Below are positions 25,846 to 35,217 of a stretch of DNA of 64,000 nucleotides, in pieces; position 1 is the first letter of the stretch; each line of letters opens with the position of its first letter. Source of the DNA: Bacteroidales bacterium (GTDB lineage Bacteria > Bacteroidota > Bacteroidia > Bacteroidales > UBA932); contig JAKSJP010000002.1 in assembly GCA_024398105.1 (NCBI GenBank), forward strand, positions 1 to 64,000, given 5' to 3'. The notes beneath the pieces were generated by a model. It saw only the letters and a list, made by a program, of their open reading frames with translations. It was not told where the DNA came from and made no database searches. Position numbers and translations under genes: made by a program.

Positions 25846-27012
25846 ATGGAAAAAAGAAGACTGGCCATTCTCGGCTCGACAGGATCGATAGGAAAGCAGG
25901 CTCTTGACGTAGTCAGTCAGCACAGCGACCTTTTCCAGGTCGAGCTCCTTTCAGCCAACAACAGCGCAGAGCTGCTTATCGAGCAGGCCATAAAATATGA
26001 CGTCAACAGCGTAGTCATCTGCAATGAAGACAGGTACAAGGAAGTCGCAGACGCTCTCCAGCCGCACGGGATCAAGGTATTCTGCGGAATGGAGTCCGCA
26101 TGCGAGCTTGTTTGCGGAGACAATATCGACATGGTCCTCACCGCCCTTGTAGGATTCTGCGGACTCAGGCCTACCATCGCGGCCATCAACGCAGGCAAGC
26201 CTATCGCCCTCGCCAACAAGGAGACCCTTGTGGCCGGCGGAAGCATAGTCATGGAACTTGCAAGGGAGAAGCAGGTTCCTATCCTTCCTGTAGACTCTGA
26301 GCACTCAGCAATCTTCCAGTGCCTGATGGGAGCAGCCGGCAACAGGATCAGCAAGATCCACCTCACCGCCTCGGGAGGTCCTTTCAGGACATGGACCAGG
26401 GAACAGATGGCTGGTGCGACCCGCAGCGACGCGCTCAAGCATCCTCAGTGGAACATGGGAGCAAAGATCACCATCGATTCAGCCACCATGATGAACAAGG
26501 GATTCGAGATGATCGAGGCAAGATGGCTGTTCGACACAAAGCCTTCCGACATCGAGATCGTTGTGCACCCTCAGTCCATCATCCACTCCATGGTAGAGTT
26601 CGAGGACGGAGCCGTGATAGCCCAGATGGGCCACCCTGACATGAGAGAGCCTATCCAGTTCGCCCTTTCATTCCCTGAGAGACTCAGCCTCAACAACCGC
26701 AAGCTCAATTTCGCGGAGCTTGGCAGCCTGACATTCGAGAAGCCTGACTTCGAGAAGTTCCCATGCCTGCAGCTGGCTTTCGACGCAATCGCAAAGGGAG
26801 GAAACATACCATGCGCGATGAACGCAGCCAACGAGGCCGCGGTAGCCGCATTCCTCCATGACCGCATCAGCTATTTCCAGATCGGAGAGGTTGTCGGCAA
26901 GATCATGGACAGCACCCCGTTCCTCGCCAAACCGACAGTCGAGGACATCCTCGAGACTAACGACGAAAGCTATGTAAAGGCCGGCGAACTGATCGCAAGC
27001 CATTCCAGATAG
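25846..27012 (+). CDS. dxr: 1-deoxy-D-xylulose 5-phosphate reductoisomerase
   Basis: Second step of the MEP isoprenoid pathway: NADPH-dependent rearrangement of DXP to MEP. 388 residues. GSTGSIGKQALDV is the NADPH-binding loop, ANKETLVAGG and DSEHSAIFQ supply substrate and metal residues, and SGGPFR lies in the flexible loop. Located between an M23 protein and rseP, a common Bacteroidota arrangement. Its product pathway leads to undecaprenyl phosphate via uppS, also in the window. Confidence 0.97.
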   Translation: MEKRRLAILGSTGSIGKQALDVVSQHSDLFQVELLSANNSAELLIEQAIKYDVNSVVICNEDRYKEVADALQPHGIKVFCGMESACELVCGDNIDMVLTALVGFCGLRPTIAAINAGKPIALANKETLVAGGSIVMELAREKQVPILPVDSEHSAIFQCLMGAAGNRISKIHLTASGGPFRTWTREQMAGATRSDALKHPQWNMGAKITIDSATMMNKGFEMIEARWLFDTKPSDIEIVVHPQSIIHSMVEFEDGAVIAQMGHPDMREPIQFALSFPERLSLNNRKLNFAELGSLTFEKPDFEKFPCLQLAFDAIAKGGNIPCAMNAANEAAVAAFLHDRISYFQIGEVVGKIMDSTPFLAKPTVEDILETNDESYVKAGELIASHSR

Positions 27013-27027
27013 CACCATAGACATTAA

Positions 27028-28365
27028 ATGACTGCACTTATAAAGATAATACAGGTAATCCTGGCACTGTCCGTGCTGATCGTGTTCCACGAACTCGGTC
27101 ACTTCACCTTCGCGCGCCTGTTCAGGATAAAGGTCGACAAGTTCTTCCTTTTCTTCGACGCCGGTGACTTCAGGCTGCTCAGCACAAAGCAAGGATGGTT
27201 CTCAAGACTTTTCCCTAAGCTCAAGGACAAGGAGACAGAATATGGCATCGGCTGGCTTCCTCTCGGAGGCTATTGCAAGATCAACGGAATGATCGACGAA
27301 TCGATGGACAGCGAGTTCCTCAAGCATGAGCCTCAGCCATGGGAGTTCAGGACGAAGCCGGCATGGCAGAGACTTCTGGTCATGGCAGGTGGCGTCATGT
27401 ACAACTTCATATTCGCGATTCTTCTCTACATCACGATACTGGGAATATGGGGAGAGACCTACCTCAGCAACGAGCAGAGCCAGATCTATGTCAGCGAGCT
27501 CGCCTACGACATGGGATTCCGCAACGGAGACCGCATACTCAGGCTTGACGACTATGTACCGGACGACTTCTCCACCCTTCAGGCAGACCTTGCACGCAGG
27601 CAGGTCCGTCAGGCTGTCGTCCTCCGCGGAAGCGACACCCTTACTATCTATCTCGACCAGAGCAGGATCCCGGAGATTCTCAACACCCCAAACATGTTCC
27701 AGGTCGCAGTTCCTTTCGTAGTGGAAGAGATCCCGGAGACTTCGCCGAACTACGGCTGCGGTCTTGTCAAGGGCGACCGTATAGTGGAAGTCTGCGGGCA
27801 AGCGATCAGCTTCGTACAGGAAAGCCGTGACATACTTTCAGGGCACAGAGGTGAGACCGTCCCTATCGTAGCGATGAGAGGAGCTGACAGCCTTGCCATG
27901 ACGATGACGGTCGACACCACAGGCGTGGCAGGCATCTATGCCCAGATTCCTGGAATCACAAAGAAGGACTATGGGATGGTCGAAGCCATACCGGCAGGAT
28001 TGAAGATGACCTTCTCCACCATAGGAGGATATCTCCAGGACCTGAAGATGGTGGCCACACCGAGCACAGGAGCATACAAGTCGGTAGGAAGCTTCGTCGC
28101 GATCGGACAGGCGTTCCCTTCCGTATGGGACTGGTTCAGCTTCCTTCAGATGCTTGCCATCCTCTCGATCATGCTTGGCGTGATGAACCTCATCCCTATC
28201 CCGGGTCTTGACGGAGGACACATATTGTTCACCATCTACGAGATGGTGACCGGACGCAAGCCGAGCGACAAGTTCCTCGCCGTAGCCCAGATGATAGGAT
28301 TCGTGCTTTTGCTCGCGCTGATGTTCCTGGCGTTCGGCAACGACATAGGAAGGCTGATGCGCTAG
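27028..28365 (+). CDS. rseP: RIP metalloprotease RseP
   Basis: Site-2 intramembrane zinc protease. The N-terminal helix holds the HExxH motif as HELGH (residues 21-25), and the C-terminal part has NLIPIPGLDGG with the third ligand Asp. A PDZ domain is present in the middle (GLVKGDRIVEVCGQ). At 445 residues with about four transmembrane segments it fits the family. Its anti-sigma or signal-peptide substrates are not evident here. 15 bp downstream of dxr. Confidence 0.95.
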   Translation: MTALIKIIQVILALSVLIVFHELGHFTFARLFRIKVDKFFLFFDAGDFRLLSTKQGWFSRLFPKLKDKETEYGIGWLPLGGYCKINGMIDESMDSEFLKHEPQPWEFRTKPAWQRLLVMAGGVMYNFIFAILLYITILGIWGETYLSNEQSQIYVSELAYDMGFRNGDRILRLDDYVPDDFSTLQADLARRQVRQAVVLRGSDTLTIYLDQSRIPEILNTPNMFQVAVPFVVEEIPETSPNYGCGLVKGDRIVEVCGQAISFVQESRDILSGHRGETVPIVAMRGADSLAMTMTVDTTGVAGIYAQIPGITKKDYGMVEAIPAGLKMTFSTIGGYLQDLKMVATPSTGAYKSVGSFVAIGQAFPSVWDWFSFLQMLAILSIMLGVMNLIPIPGLDGGHILFTIYEMVTGRKPSDKFLAVAQMIGFVLLLALMFLAFGNDIGRLMR

Positions 28366-28417
28366 GAGGGAGCCCTCTTACCATGGACATGATACTTGAA
28401 CAAAACAACAAAACAAT

Positions 28418-29425
28418 ATGAAAAAGATCTTCACATATCTCGCAGCTGCACTTACCATGATCATGGCGACTGGCTGTTTCAGCAGCACTGAAGCCCTTCT
28501 GCCGAACATCAGCGGCAAGGCCGGCGAAGTGATAATCGCGATGGACAGGGAGAACTGGGAAGGCGACCTTGGAGCAGCCGTGCGCGACCTCCTCGGAGGC
28601 GACTGTCCATATCTTGTACAGAAGGAGCCTCTCTTCTCGCTCGTGAACGTATCCCCTACCGGATTCTCCGACCTCTTCAAGGTCCACAGGAACATCGTCT
28701 TCTTCGACGTCAACAGCAACGTGCAGAATCCCGGAGTATCATACAAGTCTGATATCTGGGCCCGCCCGCAGTGCTTCATCCAGATCTCAGCAAACGATCC
28801 CGAAAGCATGCTCAAGCTCTTCAACGAGAACAGCCAGAACATTGCCAACGCTATCGAGCAGGCAGAGCGCGACAGGATCATATCCAACGCCAAGCACTAT
28901 CCTGAGGTTGGAGTAGCAGACGCTGTACGCGAGATGGTAGGCGGTTCACCTTCATTCCCTTCCGGCTACAAGCTCAAGAAGAAGACCGAGGACTTCATCT
29001 GGATCGCAGATGACAAGCAGTACTCGATCCAGGGCATCTTCATCTACAAGTACCCTGCTGCCGAGAATGACAACTTCTCAGAGGAGGCCATCGTATCGCA
29101 CAGGAACCGTTTCCTTGAGGCAAACGTACCTGGAATGTTCGAGAACACATGGATGACGACAAGTACATTCATCACCCCTAGCGTAGAGTTCATGAAGTTC
29201 AGAAGCCGCCAGTTCGCCCAGGCAAGAGGCTTCTGGGAGGTACAGAACGACTTCATGGGAGGTCCATTCGTATCTCACTCCTTCTACAGCCCTGACGGCA
29301 AGGAAATCGTTGTCGTAGAGGGATGGGTCTACGCACCTAAGTATGACAAGAGGCAGTACCTCAGACAGGTTGAAGCCATTGTCTACTCATTTGAATGGGA
29401 CGAGAAGAACAAGAGCGCAGAGTAA
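28418..29425 (+). CDS. DUF4837 lipoprotein
   Basis: A 335-residue lipoprotein (lipobox MATG-C20) of the Bacteroidota-specific DUF4837 family. It has a motif-rich C-terminal half (for example ITPSVEFMKFRSRQFAQARGFWEV). Function unknown. It follows rseP after 52 bp, the usual placement in the phylum. A hairpin CGGAGCA/TGCTCCG follows the stop (29426-29444). Confidence 0.88.
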   Translation: MKKIFTYLAAALTMIMATGCFSSTEALLPNISGKAGEVIIAMDRENWEGDLGAAVRDLLGGDCPYLVQKEPLFSLVNVSPTGFSDLFKVHRNIVFFDVNSNVQNPGVSYKSDIWARPQCFIQISANDPESMLKLFNENSQNIANAIEQAERDRIISNAKHYPEVGVADAVREMVGGSPSFPSGYKLKKKTEDFIWIADDKQYSIQGIFIYKYPAAENDNFSEEAIVSHRNRFLEANVPGMFENTWMTTSTFITPSVEFMKFRSRQFAQARGFWEVQNDFMGGPFVSHSFYSPDGKEIVVVEGWVYAPKYDKRQYLRQVEAIVYSFEWDEKNKSAE

Positions 29426-29475
29426 CGGAGCAGCAAGTGCTCCGGGCAATATGAGAAACAAAGAGACAAAAATAT

Positions 29476-29506
29476 TTTGAGGTCTCAAATTATTTACATA
29501 CCTTTG
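29476..29506 (+). promoter_or_regulatory. Promoter of tRNA-Glu/rpsT
   Basis: TTTG (29476-29479), 19-bp spacer, TACCTTTG (29499-29506): full Bacteroidota consensus about 40 bases before the tRNA. Confidence 0.8.
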
Positions 29507-29545
29507 CAATCCTTATTGGAGTATTCGTGCTCGATAAGTTCGGAC

Positions 29546-29617
29546 GGTGGGTTCGTATAACGGTTAGTACCCGGGATTTTCATTCCCGTAATAGGAGTTC
29601 GATTCTCCTACCCACTA
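29546..29617 (+). tRNA. tRNA-Glu (anticodon TTC)
   Basis: Acceptor GGTGGGT pairs with ACCCACT (first pair G:T), D-arm GTA/TAC, anticodon stem CGGGA/TCCCG with loop TTTTCAT, T-arm AGGAG-TTCGATT-CTCCT. CCA is not encoded. It is 24 bases before rpsT with no terminator between, so tRNA and mRNA share a transcript. Confidence 0.93.
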
Positions 29618-29641
29618 CTAGAAAATAAAAAAAATAGAATT

Positions 29642-29896
29642 ATGGCAAATCATGCATCTGCAGAGAAGTGCATTCGCCAGAGCGAAAGGCACAGATTGCA
29701 TAACAAGTATTATGCAAAGACAACACGAAACGCTATCCGCGCGATAAGGAACACAACTGACAAGGCAGCAGCCCAGGAGAATGCTCCAAAGGTATACGCT
29801 ATGATCGACAAGCTTGCTAAGATCGGTGTAATCCACAAGAACAAGGCAGCAAACCTTAAGAGCGGTATCGCAGTTTACATCAACAAGCTCGCGTAA
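29642..29896 (+). CDS. rpsT: 30S ribosomal protein S20
   Basis: Binds 16S rRNA in the small subunit. 84 residues, strongly basic. The start [21 protein letters not shown] and the end [23 protein letters not shown] match the family. Transcribed from the tRNA-Glu promoter; followed by a terminator at 29916-29944. Confidence 0.97.
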   Translation: MANHASAEKCIRQSERHRLHNKYYAKTTRNAIRAIRNTTDKAAAQENAPKVYAMIDKLAKIGVIHKNKAANLKSGIAVYINKLA

Positions 29897-29915
29897 ACGT
29901 TTCAAGGAAATACGG

Positions 29916-29944
29916 AAAGAGTTGCGTAAGCAGCTCTTTTTCTT
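29916..29944 (+). terminator. Terminator after rpsT
   Basis: AAAGAGTTGC, GTAA loop, GCAGCTCTTT then a T-rich run. One G:U pair in the stem. Confidence 0.85.
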
Positions 29945-29977
29945 TTGAGGGGAATTCCCGCAAGCCCCGCAAAGTAT

Positions 29978-30050
29978 CGGGATGTAGCGCAGTTGGTAGC
30001 GCACTACGTTCGGGACGTAGGGGTCGTCCGTTCGAGTCGGATCATCCCGA
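29978..30050 (+). tRNA. tRNA-Pro (anticodon CGG)
   Basis: Acceptor CGGGATG/CATCCCG, D-arm GCGCAGTTGGTAGCGC, anticodon arm CTACG-TTCGGGA-CGTAG, T-loop TTCGAGT. No own promoter box is visible between the rpsT terminator and the tRNA, so it may depend on read-through. Confidence 0.95.
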
Positions 30051-30053
30051 CAA

Positions 30054-30090
30054 AGAAAAAGGTCAGCAGTTTTGCTGACCTTTTTTCTTG
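30054..30090 (+). terminator. Terminator after tRNA-Pro
   Basis: AAGGTCAGCA, short loop, TGCTGACCTT and six or more T residues. Confidence 0.92.
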
Positions 30091-30135
30091 TCGGGAAATA
30101 CCCGAATCTCTTTTATTGGGGTGTACCCGATTCTT

Positions 30136-31377
30136 TTAGAATGTGTACTTAGCCATGAGCTGGAGACGGTTGTTGGCAACCCAGTGGAGGTTCTCTGTTG
30201 CGAGACCCTTCACGAGCTTGGTACCATACTCCACACCGGTAAGCTCATACTCAAGACCGAACTGCACCTTTCCAAGATTGTAGAGGACAGCTGGGCTGAT
30301 ACGGTACATCTGAGTCATGTTAGAGTAGCTGTTCTTGCTGAAGTAGAGAGCAGATACCTCGTCCTTTGTACCGAAGTTCTTGACATAGCCACCGAAGAGG
30401 ACGCCCTGTACCTTCTTACCATACTTGAGGCTTACCCATGTCGATGAGTTGCTTGTAGCGCTGTACTCCCATGAACCGTCTGTGTTGATGGCTGATACAC
30501 CATATCCACCGTTGAGGCAGAGATGGTCACCACCCTGTGCGAAGGCTGTCTTGGCCTTGATGCTGAAGAGGTCCTTTGTGTACTGTGCGTATGCGAAGAA
30601 TATAGGAGTTGTGATCCTGTCGTTCACCTTGACAGCGCCGGCAGAATATACGCCTTTGGCGGTATTGTATGCCCTTGGCTTGATAGAAAGCACGTCAGCA
30701 CCGATCCTTCCGAGGAAACCGCCCTGCTTGTAGCTGAGACCGAGATAGATCTCAGGGGTCATACCGAATCTCATATAATCTGCGCTTGAGCCGTTAGGAC
30801 CGCAAGATGTGTACTGCATCTGCCATACTGCTGCACCTGTGAGGGTGAGAGCATCTGAGAGCTTCACGTCAGCAGAAGCGAGCGGAGTACGTGAGAATGG
30901 TCCGAATGGAGCACCTGTGTTGAGAGAGATGACATCAGGCATGTCTGCTGCCATAGGATGCCAAGCCTGACCGATCTTGATAGACCAGTCATTCTTTGCC
31001 ATGGTCATATAGGCCTGACGGAGACGGAACTGAGCAGTACCGGTCACGCCAGAGACGCCTGAATAGAAGTCAGCCTCGATCTTTGCTCCGATAGTCCAGT
31101 CCTCGATCTTGTATCCAGTGACGTCAAGTCCGAGACGGGATGTAAGTGAAGCGAATCTGAGAGTGCTTATTGCATATGGATCAGTGTCATCTGCCGCACC
31201 ATAGTTCGGGTTGTCATAAGGGAGGTAATAGAAGAAATCCTCAGTACCTGACTTTCCCTCATGTGAATCATATGTGACATAGTTTCTGATGAAACCATAC
31301 CACTTGTACTCCTGGGCCGAAAGAACGGTTGCAGGAAGTATGAGCGCAGCGATTGCTGCAAAAAAGGTCTTTTTCAT
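30136..31377 (-). CDS. Outer-membrane beta-barrel porin-like protein
   Basis: 413 residues from ATG 31377. The signal peptide ends VLSAQ and the C-terminus is an aromatic-ending strand (LMAKYTF), as in outer-membrane barrels. Alternating amphipathic strands run throughout (for example FRLRQAYMTMAKNDWSIKIGQAW). It resembles porin-type proteins of Bacteroidota, but I cannot give a substrate. The SLC13 dicarboxylate transporter lies 61 bp upstream on the same strand, so it may admit organic acids; this is inference. A longer frame to 31485 overlaps that transporter and is rejected. Confidence 0.8.
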   Translation of the reverse strand: MKKTFFAAIAALILPATVLSAQEYKWYGFIRNYVTYDSHEGKSGTEDFFYYLPYDNPNYGAADDTDPYAISTLRFASLTSRLGLDVTGYKIEDWTIGAKIEADFYSGVSGVTGTAQFRLRQAYMTMAKNDWSIKIGQAWHPMAADMPDVISLNTGAPFGPFSRTPLASADVKLSDALTLTGAAVWQMQYTSCGPNGSSADYMRFGMTPEIYLGLSYKQGGFLGRIGADVLSIKPRAYNTAKGVYSAGAVKVNDRITTPIFFAYAQYTKDLFSIKAKTAFAQGGDHLCLNGGYGVSAINTDGSWEYSATSNSSTWVSLKYGKKVQGVLFGGYVKNFGTKDEVSALYFSKNSYSNMTQMYRISPAVLYNLGKVQFGLEYELTGVEYGTKLVKGLATENLHWVANNRLQLMAKYTF

Positions 31378-31393
31378 ACACGTAGAAAATATA

Positions 31394-31422
31394 GCTGCCA
31401 CCCCCTGAAGAGGGATGGCAGC
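31394..31422 (-). terminator. Hairpin between the SLC13 transporter and porin genes
   Basis: GCTGCCAtCCC pairs with GGG(GG)TGGCAGC on the minus strand, followed by only a weak T-rich stretch. It may attenuate rather than end transcription into the porin gene. Confidence 0.5.
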
Positions 31423-31438
31423 CTTGTTATACTGTTTG

Positions 31439-32899
31439 TTATGCGAATGGGAAGATCTTGGTAAGCCAGAAGAAGGCGAACACAAGACCGATCACACCGA
31501 TCACGCTACCGACCTTGAGCATATCCTTGGTATTGATGAGACCAGTAGAGAATGCGATGGCATTAGGAGGTGTAGAGATAGGCATGAGCATAGCGAGTGA
31601 AGCGCAGGTTGCTACGAAGCACACCATGGCCTTGGTACCACCGAAGCTTGCGAAAGCCGGGTTGGAAGCAAGACCCTGTGAGACGTAGAGAAGGATAGGG
31701 ATGAGAAGCGCTGCAGTCGCAGAGTTGCTGATGAAGTTTGAAAGGAGGTAGCATACGAGACCTGCTACGACGAACACGAGAATGATTGACATGTCGCCGA
31801 ATGGGATGGCGTTCACGAGTGCTGCACCGAGACCGGTACCACCCTTGCTGATGTCAAGCATAGCGTAACCGAGTGCGAAACCTCCGGCAACGAGCCAGAG
31901 CACGCTCCAGTCGATCTGCTTGATGTCTTCCTTGTCGAAACAGCCTGTACATACGAAGACTGCGAGAGGTACTAGAGCGACTACGTTAGAGCTTACATGG
32001 TGGAGCTGCTCGGTAGCCCAGAGAAGGATTGTACATGCGAATGTGATCCACACTACATAGGTCTTCCAAGTGGTTGGCTTGTCATTCTCAGGGATGTTCA
32101 CCTCAAGCTTCTTTGTTGAGAATGGGAACATGAACTGGAGGACGAACCAAGCTACGACGATCATGATCACTACGAATGGCATCATGTGGATAGCCCACTC
32201 ACCGAATGAGATGCCCATACCGATGGTCTCGAGGTTTGAGACCGCTGTTCCGTTAGGAGGAGTACCGATTGTTGTACCGATACCACCGATGTTCGCAGAC
32301 ACAGGGATTGAGAGCGCGAGCGCGATCTTACCCTTGTCACCCTCAGGGAAAGTAGCAAGTACAGGAGCAAGGAATGCAAGCATCATAGCTGCAGTCGCGG
32401 TGTTGCTCATGAACATTGAGAATACTGCGATCACTGAGAGGAAGCCGAGGAGCACCATCTTAGGGTTTGTTCCGAAAGGCTTGAGGAGTGCTTTTGCAAG
32501 TGTTACGTCAAGACCATACTTCTGAGCCATGATAGCAAGGCAGAATCCGCCGAGGAAGAGCATGACTACAGGATCTGCGAATGCAGACATGAGCTTGGTG
32601 TAAGCCATTGTTCCCTCAAGTGCGTTGCCGCTGGCATCTACCATAAGGAAACCAAGTCCCTTGTTTGAGAGGATGAGGAGTGAGAGGACAATGACTGCGA
32701 CTGATGTGGTCCAGCTTGGGATGATCTCAAAGATCCACATGAGTGCAGCGAAGACAAAGAGCGCGATGGTACGCTGCTGAAGAACGGTAAGTCCGTCAAT
32801 GCCGAAGAAGCTTGTAGGGACTACCATGATGAGTATTGTGAGGATCAGCACGATTGGCAGAAGCACACAATACTTCATGTTGAGTTTGTTAGTTGACAT
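31439..32899 (-). CDS. SLC13/DASS family sodium-coupled anion transporter
   Basis: Imports di- or tricarboxylates (or sulfate) with sodium across the inner membrane. 486 residues and about eleven hydrophobic segments. The two inverted-repeat signature loops are present: MSNTATAAMM (first SNT) and ISNSATAALLIP (second SNS/T). Likely partner of the porin gene downstream. Substrate range cannot be decided from these motifs. Confidence 0.9.
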   Translation of the reverse strand: MSTNKLNMKYCVLLPIVLILTILIMVVPTSFFGIDGLTVLQQRTIALFVFAALMWIFEIIPSWTTSVAVIVLSLLILSNKGLGFLMVDASGNALEGTMAYTKLMSAFADPVVMLFLGGFCLAIMAQKYGLDVTLAKALLKPFGTNPKMVLLGFLSVIAVFSMFMSNTATAAMMLAFLAPVLATFPEGDKGKIALALSIPVSANIGGIGTTIGTPPNGTAVSNLETIGMGISFGEWAIHMMPFVVIMIVVAWFVLQFMFPFSTKKLEVNIPENDKPTTWKTYVVWITFACTILLWATEQLHHVSSNVVALVPLAVFVCTGCFDKEDIKQIDWSVLWLVAGGFALGYAMLDISKGGTGLGAALVNAIPFGDMSIILVFVVAGLVCYLLSNFISNSATAALLIPILLYVSQGLASNPAFASFGGTKAMVCFVATCASLAMLMPISTPPNAIAFSTGLINTKDMLKVGSVIGVIGLVFAFFWLTKIFPFA

Positions 32900-32974
32900 A
32901 ATTATTTAGTTTGTACTTTATACTCAAATTACAGCCTGCAAATTTACAATGAATATTTGTAAAAGGGGCAAAAA

Positions 32975-33002
32975 GAGAGGACAACCTTGACGGCCGTCCT
33001 CC
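32975..33002 (-). terminator. Terminator after gdhA
   Basis: Minus strand GAGGAC ... GTCCTC stem with an inner CC/GG pair, followed by TCTTTTTG. Lies about 50 bases past the gdhA stop. Confidence 0.6.
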
Positions 33003-33047
33003 CCTTTAATCGTTTAAATATATGTATTTCCGGAGTGATCCTGAAGG

Positions 33048-34391
33048 TTAGATCGTTCCCTGCTCAAGCATAGCCTGTGCGACCTTCATGAAGCCGGCGA
33101 TATTCGCACCCTTCACATAATCCACATGGCCGTCCGGCTGTGTACCGAAAGCGACACACTGCTCATGGATGCTCTGCATGATGAAGTGGAGCTTGTCATC
33201 GACTTCCTGTGCAGACCAGCTGATATGGCCCGCGTTCTGGGTCATCTCAAGACCTGATGTAGCGACACCACCGGCATTCACCGCTTTGCCTGGAGCGAAG
33301 AGTACGCCGTTGTTCTGGAAATAGCGTATTGCCTCCGGCTGGCAGCCCATGTTCGACACCTCGCAGCAGCACCAGCAGCCATTTGCGACGAGTTCCTTTG
33401 CATCGTCCTCGCTGAGCTCGTTCTGGAACGCGCATGGAAGTGCGATGTCGCAAGGAATGCTCCACGCCTTCTTTCCTGCAACGAACTTTGCCTTCTCTGG
33501 ATACCTGGCAGCCATATCCTCAACCATGTTACGGTTGGAAGCACGCATCACGAGCATATAGTCGATCATCTCAGGAGTGATGCCGTCCGGAATATGGCAG
33601 ACTCCGTCAGGTCCAGAGATGGCGACTACCCTGGCGCCTAGCTGGGTAGCCTTGATCGCCGCGCCCCACGCCACGTTGCCGAAGCCTGAGAGGGCGACCT
33701 TCTTGCCCTCGATAGACCTGCCGGCCTTGTCGAGTACATGGTGGACGAAATAGAGGGCTCCGAATCCGGTGGCCTCCGGACGAAGGATAGATCCGCCCCA
33801 TGTGCCGCCCTTTCCAGTAAGGACACCTGTATTGTACTGGCGCGCAAGCTTCTTGTACATTCCGTAGAGATAGCCGATCTCACGGCTGCCTACGCCAACG
33901 TCTCCTGCCGGGATGTCCTGGTCAGGGCCTATGCAGTTCCATAGCTCAAGCATGAACGCCTGGCAGAAACGCATGATCTCATCATCGGACTTTCCAACTG
34001 GATCAAAGTCAGAACCTCCCTTAGCTCCACCCATAGGCAGAGTCGTGAGGGCATTCTTGAAAGTCTGTTCGAAGCCGAGGAACTTGAGCATCGAAGGTGT
34101 CACCGCCCTATGGAAGCGGAGTCCTCCCTTATATGGACCGATAGCGCTGTTGAACTGGATACGGTAGCCGATGTTGGTCTGCACCTCATTCCTGTCATCA
34201 AGCCATGTCACACGGAATGTAAAGATACGGTCCGGTTCGACTATACGTTCGACGATCTTCGCCTTCTCGAACTCAGGATGCTGATTGTAGACTTCCTCGA
34301 TGGATTCAAGGACCTCCTGTACGGCCTGAAGATACTCCTTCTCGCCAGGATACTTGGCCTGGAGCTTCGCCATGATAGTTTCTGTTTTCAT
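33048..34391 (-). CDS. gdhA: NADP-type glutamate dehydrogenase
   Basis: Makes glutamate from 2-oxoglutarate and ammonium. At 447 residues it is the hexameric small type. The catalytic and substrate region PMGGAKGGSDFDPVGKSD, the RFCQAFM helix and the nucleotide fold VALSGFGNVAWGAA are present. NADP preference is inferred from the family, not read from one residue. Single-gene unit with its own terminator. Confidence 0.95.
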   Translation of the reverse strand: MKTETIMAKLQAKYPGEKEYLQAVQEVLESIEEVYNQHPEFEKAKIVERIVEPDRIFTFRVTWLDDRNEVQTNIGYRIQFNSAIGPYKGGLRFHRAVTPSMLKFLGFEQTFKNALTTLPMGGAKGGSDFDPVGKSDDEIMRFCQAFMLELWNCIGPDQDIPAGDVGVGSREIGYLYGMYKKLARQYNTGVLTGKGGTWGGSILRPEATGFGALYFVHHVLDKAGRSIEGKKVALSGFGNVAWGAAIKATQLGARVVAISGPDGVCHIPDGITPEMIDYMLVMRASNRNMVEDMAARYPEKAKFVAGKKAWSIPCDIALPCAFQNELSEDDAKELVANGCWCCCEVSNMGCQPEAIRYFQNNGVLFAPGKAVNAGGVATSGLEMTQNAGHISWSAQEVDDKLHFIMQSIHEQCVAFGTQPDGHVDYVKGANIAGFMKVAQAMLEQGTI

Positions 34392-34532
34392 CAGATAAAC
34401 GGTGGTTATTTAATTAGTGTAACGTTAGTATCGTTTTAGTCTGACAAATTTACAAAGAAATTCAAAGTTTGAATAATAATTTTAAATAAATTACACCAAT
34501 GGAATAAAAAACCATTAGAAGAAACACAAATA

Positions 34533-34557
34533 AAGGCGGCCCCTCAAGGGACCGCCT
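34533..34557 (-). terminator. Terminator of the nadK-uppS-bamA-ompH operon
   Basis: Minus strand AGGCGGtCCC, TTGA loop, GGGgCCGCCT followed by TTATTTG, 25 bases past the ompH stop. Confidence 0.8.
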
Positions 34558-34581
34558 CCATCTATTCTGTTGACTGTCAGA

Positions 34582-35148
34582 TTACTGCTGAGCTGCCTGA
34601 GCTGCTGCCATAAGCTCTGCCTGAAGAGACTCAAGTGTCCTGCCGTCAGGAATGTTGAGAGCCTTGCGGGCTGCAGGGGTAAGATCGGTGCTCATAGCAT
34701 CATTGATGAAGAGCATTGACTGCTGCTCGAAAACGTAGATGTAGCCACCGTCCTTAGCAAGCTTGTTGACTGTGTCAAGAGCCTTCTGCTGGATAGGAGC
34801 CATAAGGGCATTCTGTGCCTCCTGAAGTTCAACTGATGCAGTGTTCTGGAACTCCTGGATTCTTGCCTGGATCTCGGTAAGCTCCTTCTCCTTGCTCTCC
34901 TTGATGGCGGCTGTCCAGGTCGAAGCCTTCTGCTGGTACTGAGAGTACTTTGTCTGGAACTCGTCGATCATGCTCTGATATGTCTCCTCGAACTCCTGGC
35001 TCTGAGCGTTCATCTGAGCTCTTGCCTGATCTGCCTCTGGCATAAGCTGTACGAGTTCAGTGAAGTTTACATGAGCGAACTTGAGATTCTGTGCTGATGC
35101 AGAGAACGAAACGATTGCCGCTGCGGCAATAACAAGTAACTTTTTCAT
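34582..35148 (-). CDS. OmpH/Skp family periplasmic chaperone
   Basis: 188 residues. Signal peptide ends SFSASAQ. A long Gln/Glu/Ala-rich coiled coil (about residues 40-120) forms the tentacles that hold unfolded outer-membrane proteins. It lies 69 bp downstream of bamA, matching its role in delivering barrels to the BAM complex. A second OmpH-like protein, a lipoprotein, is encoded at 40254-40871. Confidence 0.92.
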   Translation of the reverse strand: MKKLLVIAAAAIVSFSASAQNLKFAHVNFTELVQLMPEADQARAQMNAQSQEFEETYQSMIDEFQTKYSQYQQKASTWTAAIKESKEKELTEIQARIQEFQNTASVELQEAQNALMAPIQQKALDTVNKLAKDGGYIYVFEQQSMLFINDAMSTDLTPAARKALNIPDGRTLESLQAELMAAAQAAQQ

Positions 35149-35217
35149 ATTCTTTCTTTTTTATTATTTGTCAAATAAAACTGCCCTGAAGTCTGTCCAA
35201 TCAAATAGCGTGCCTTT

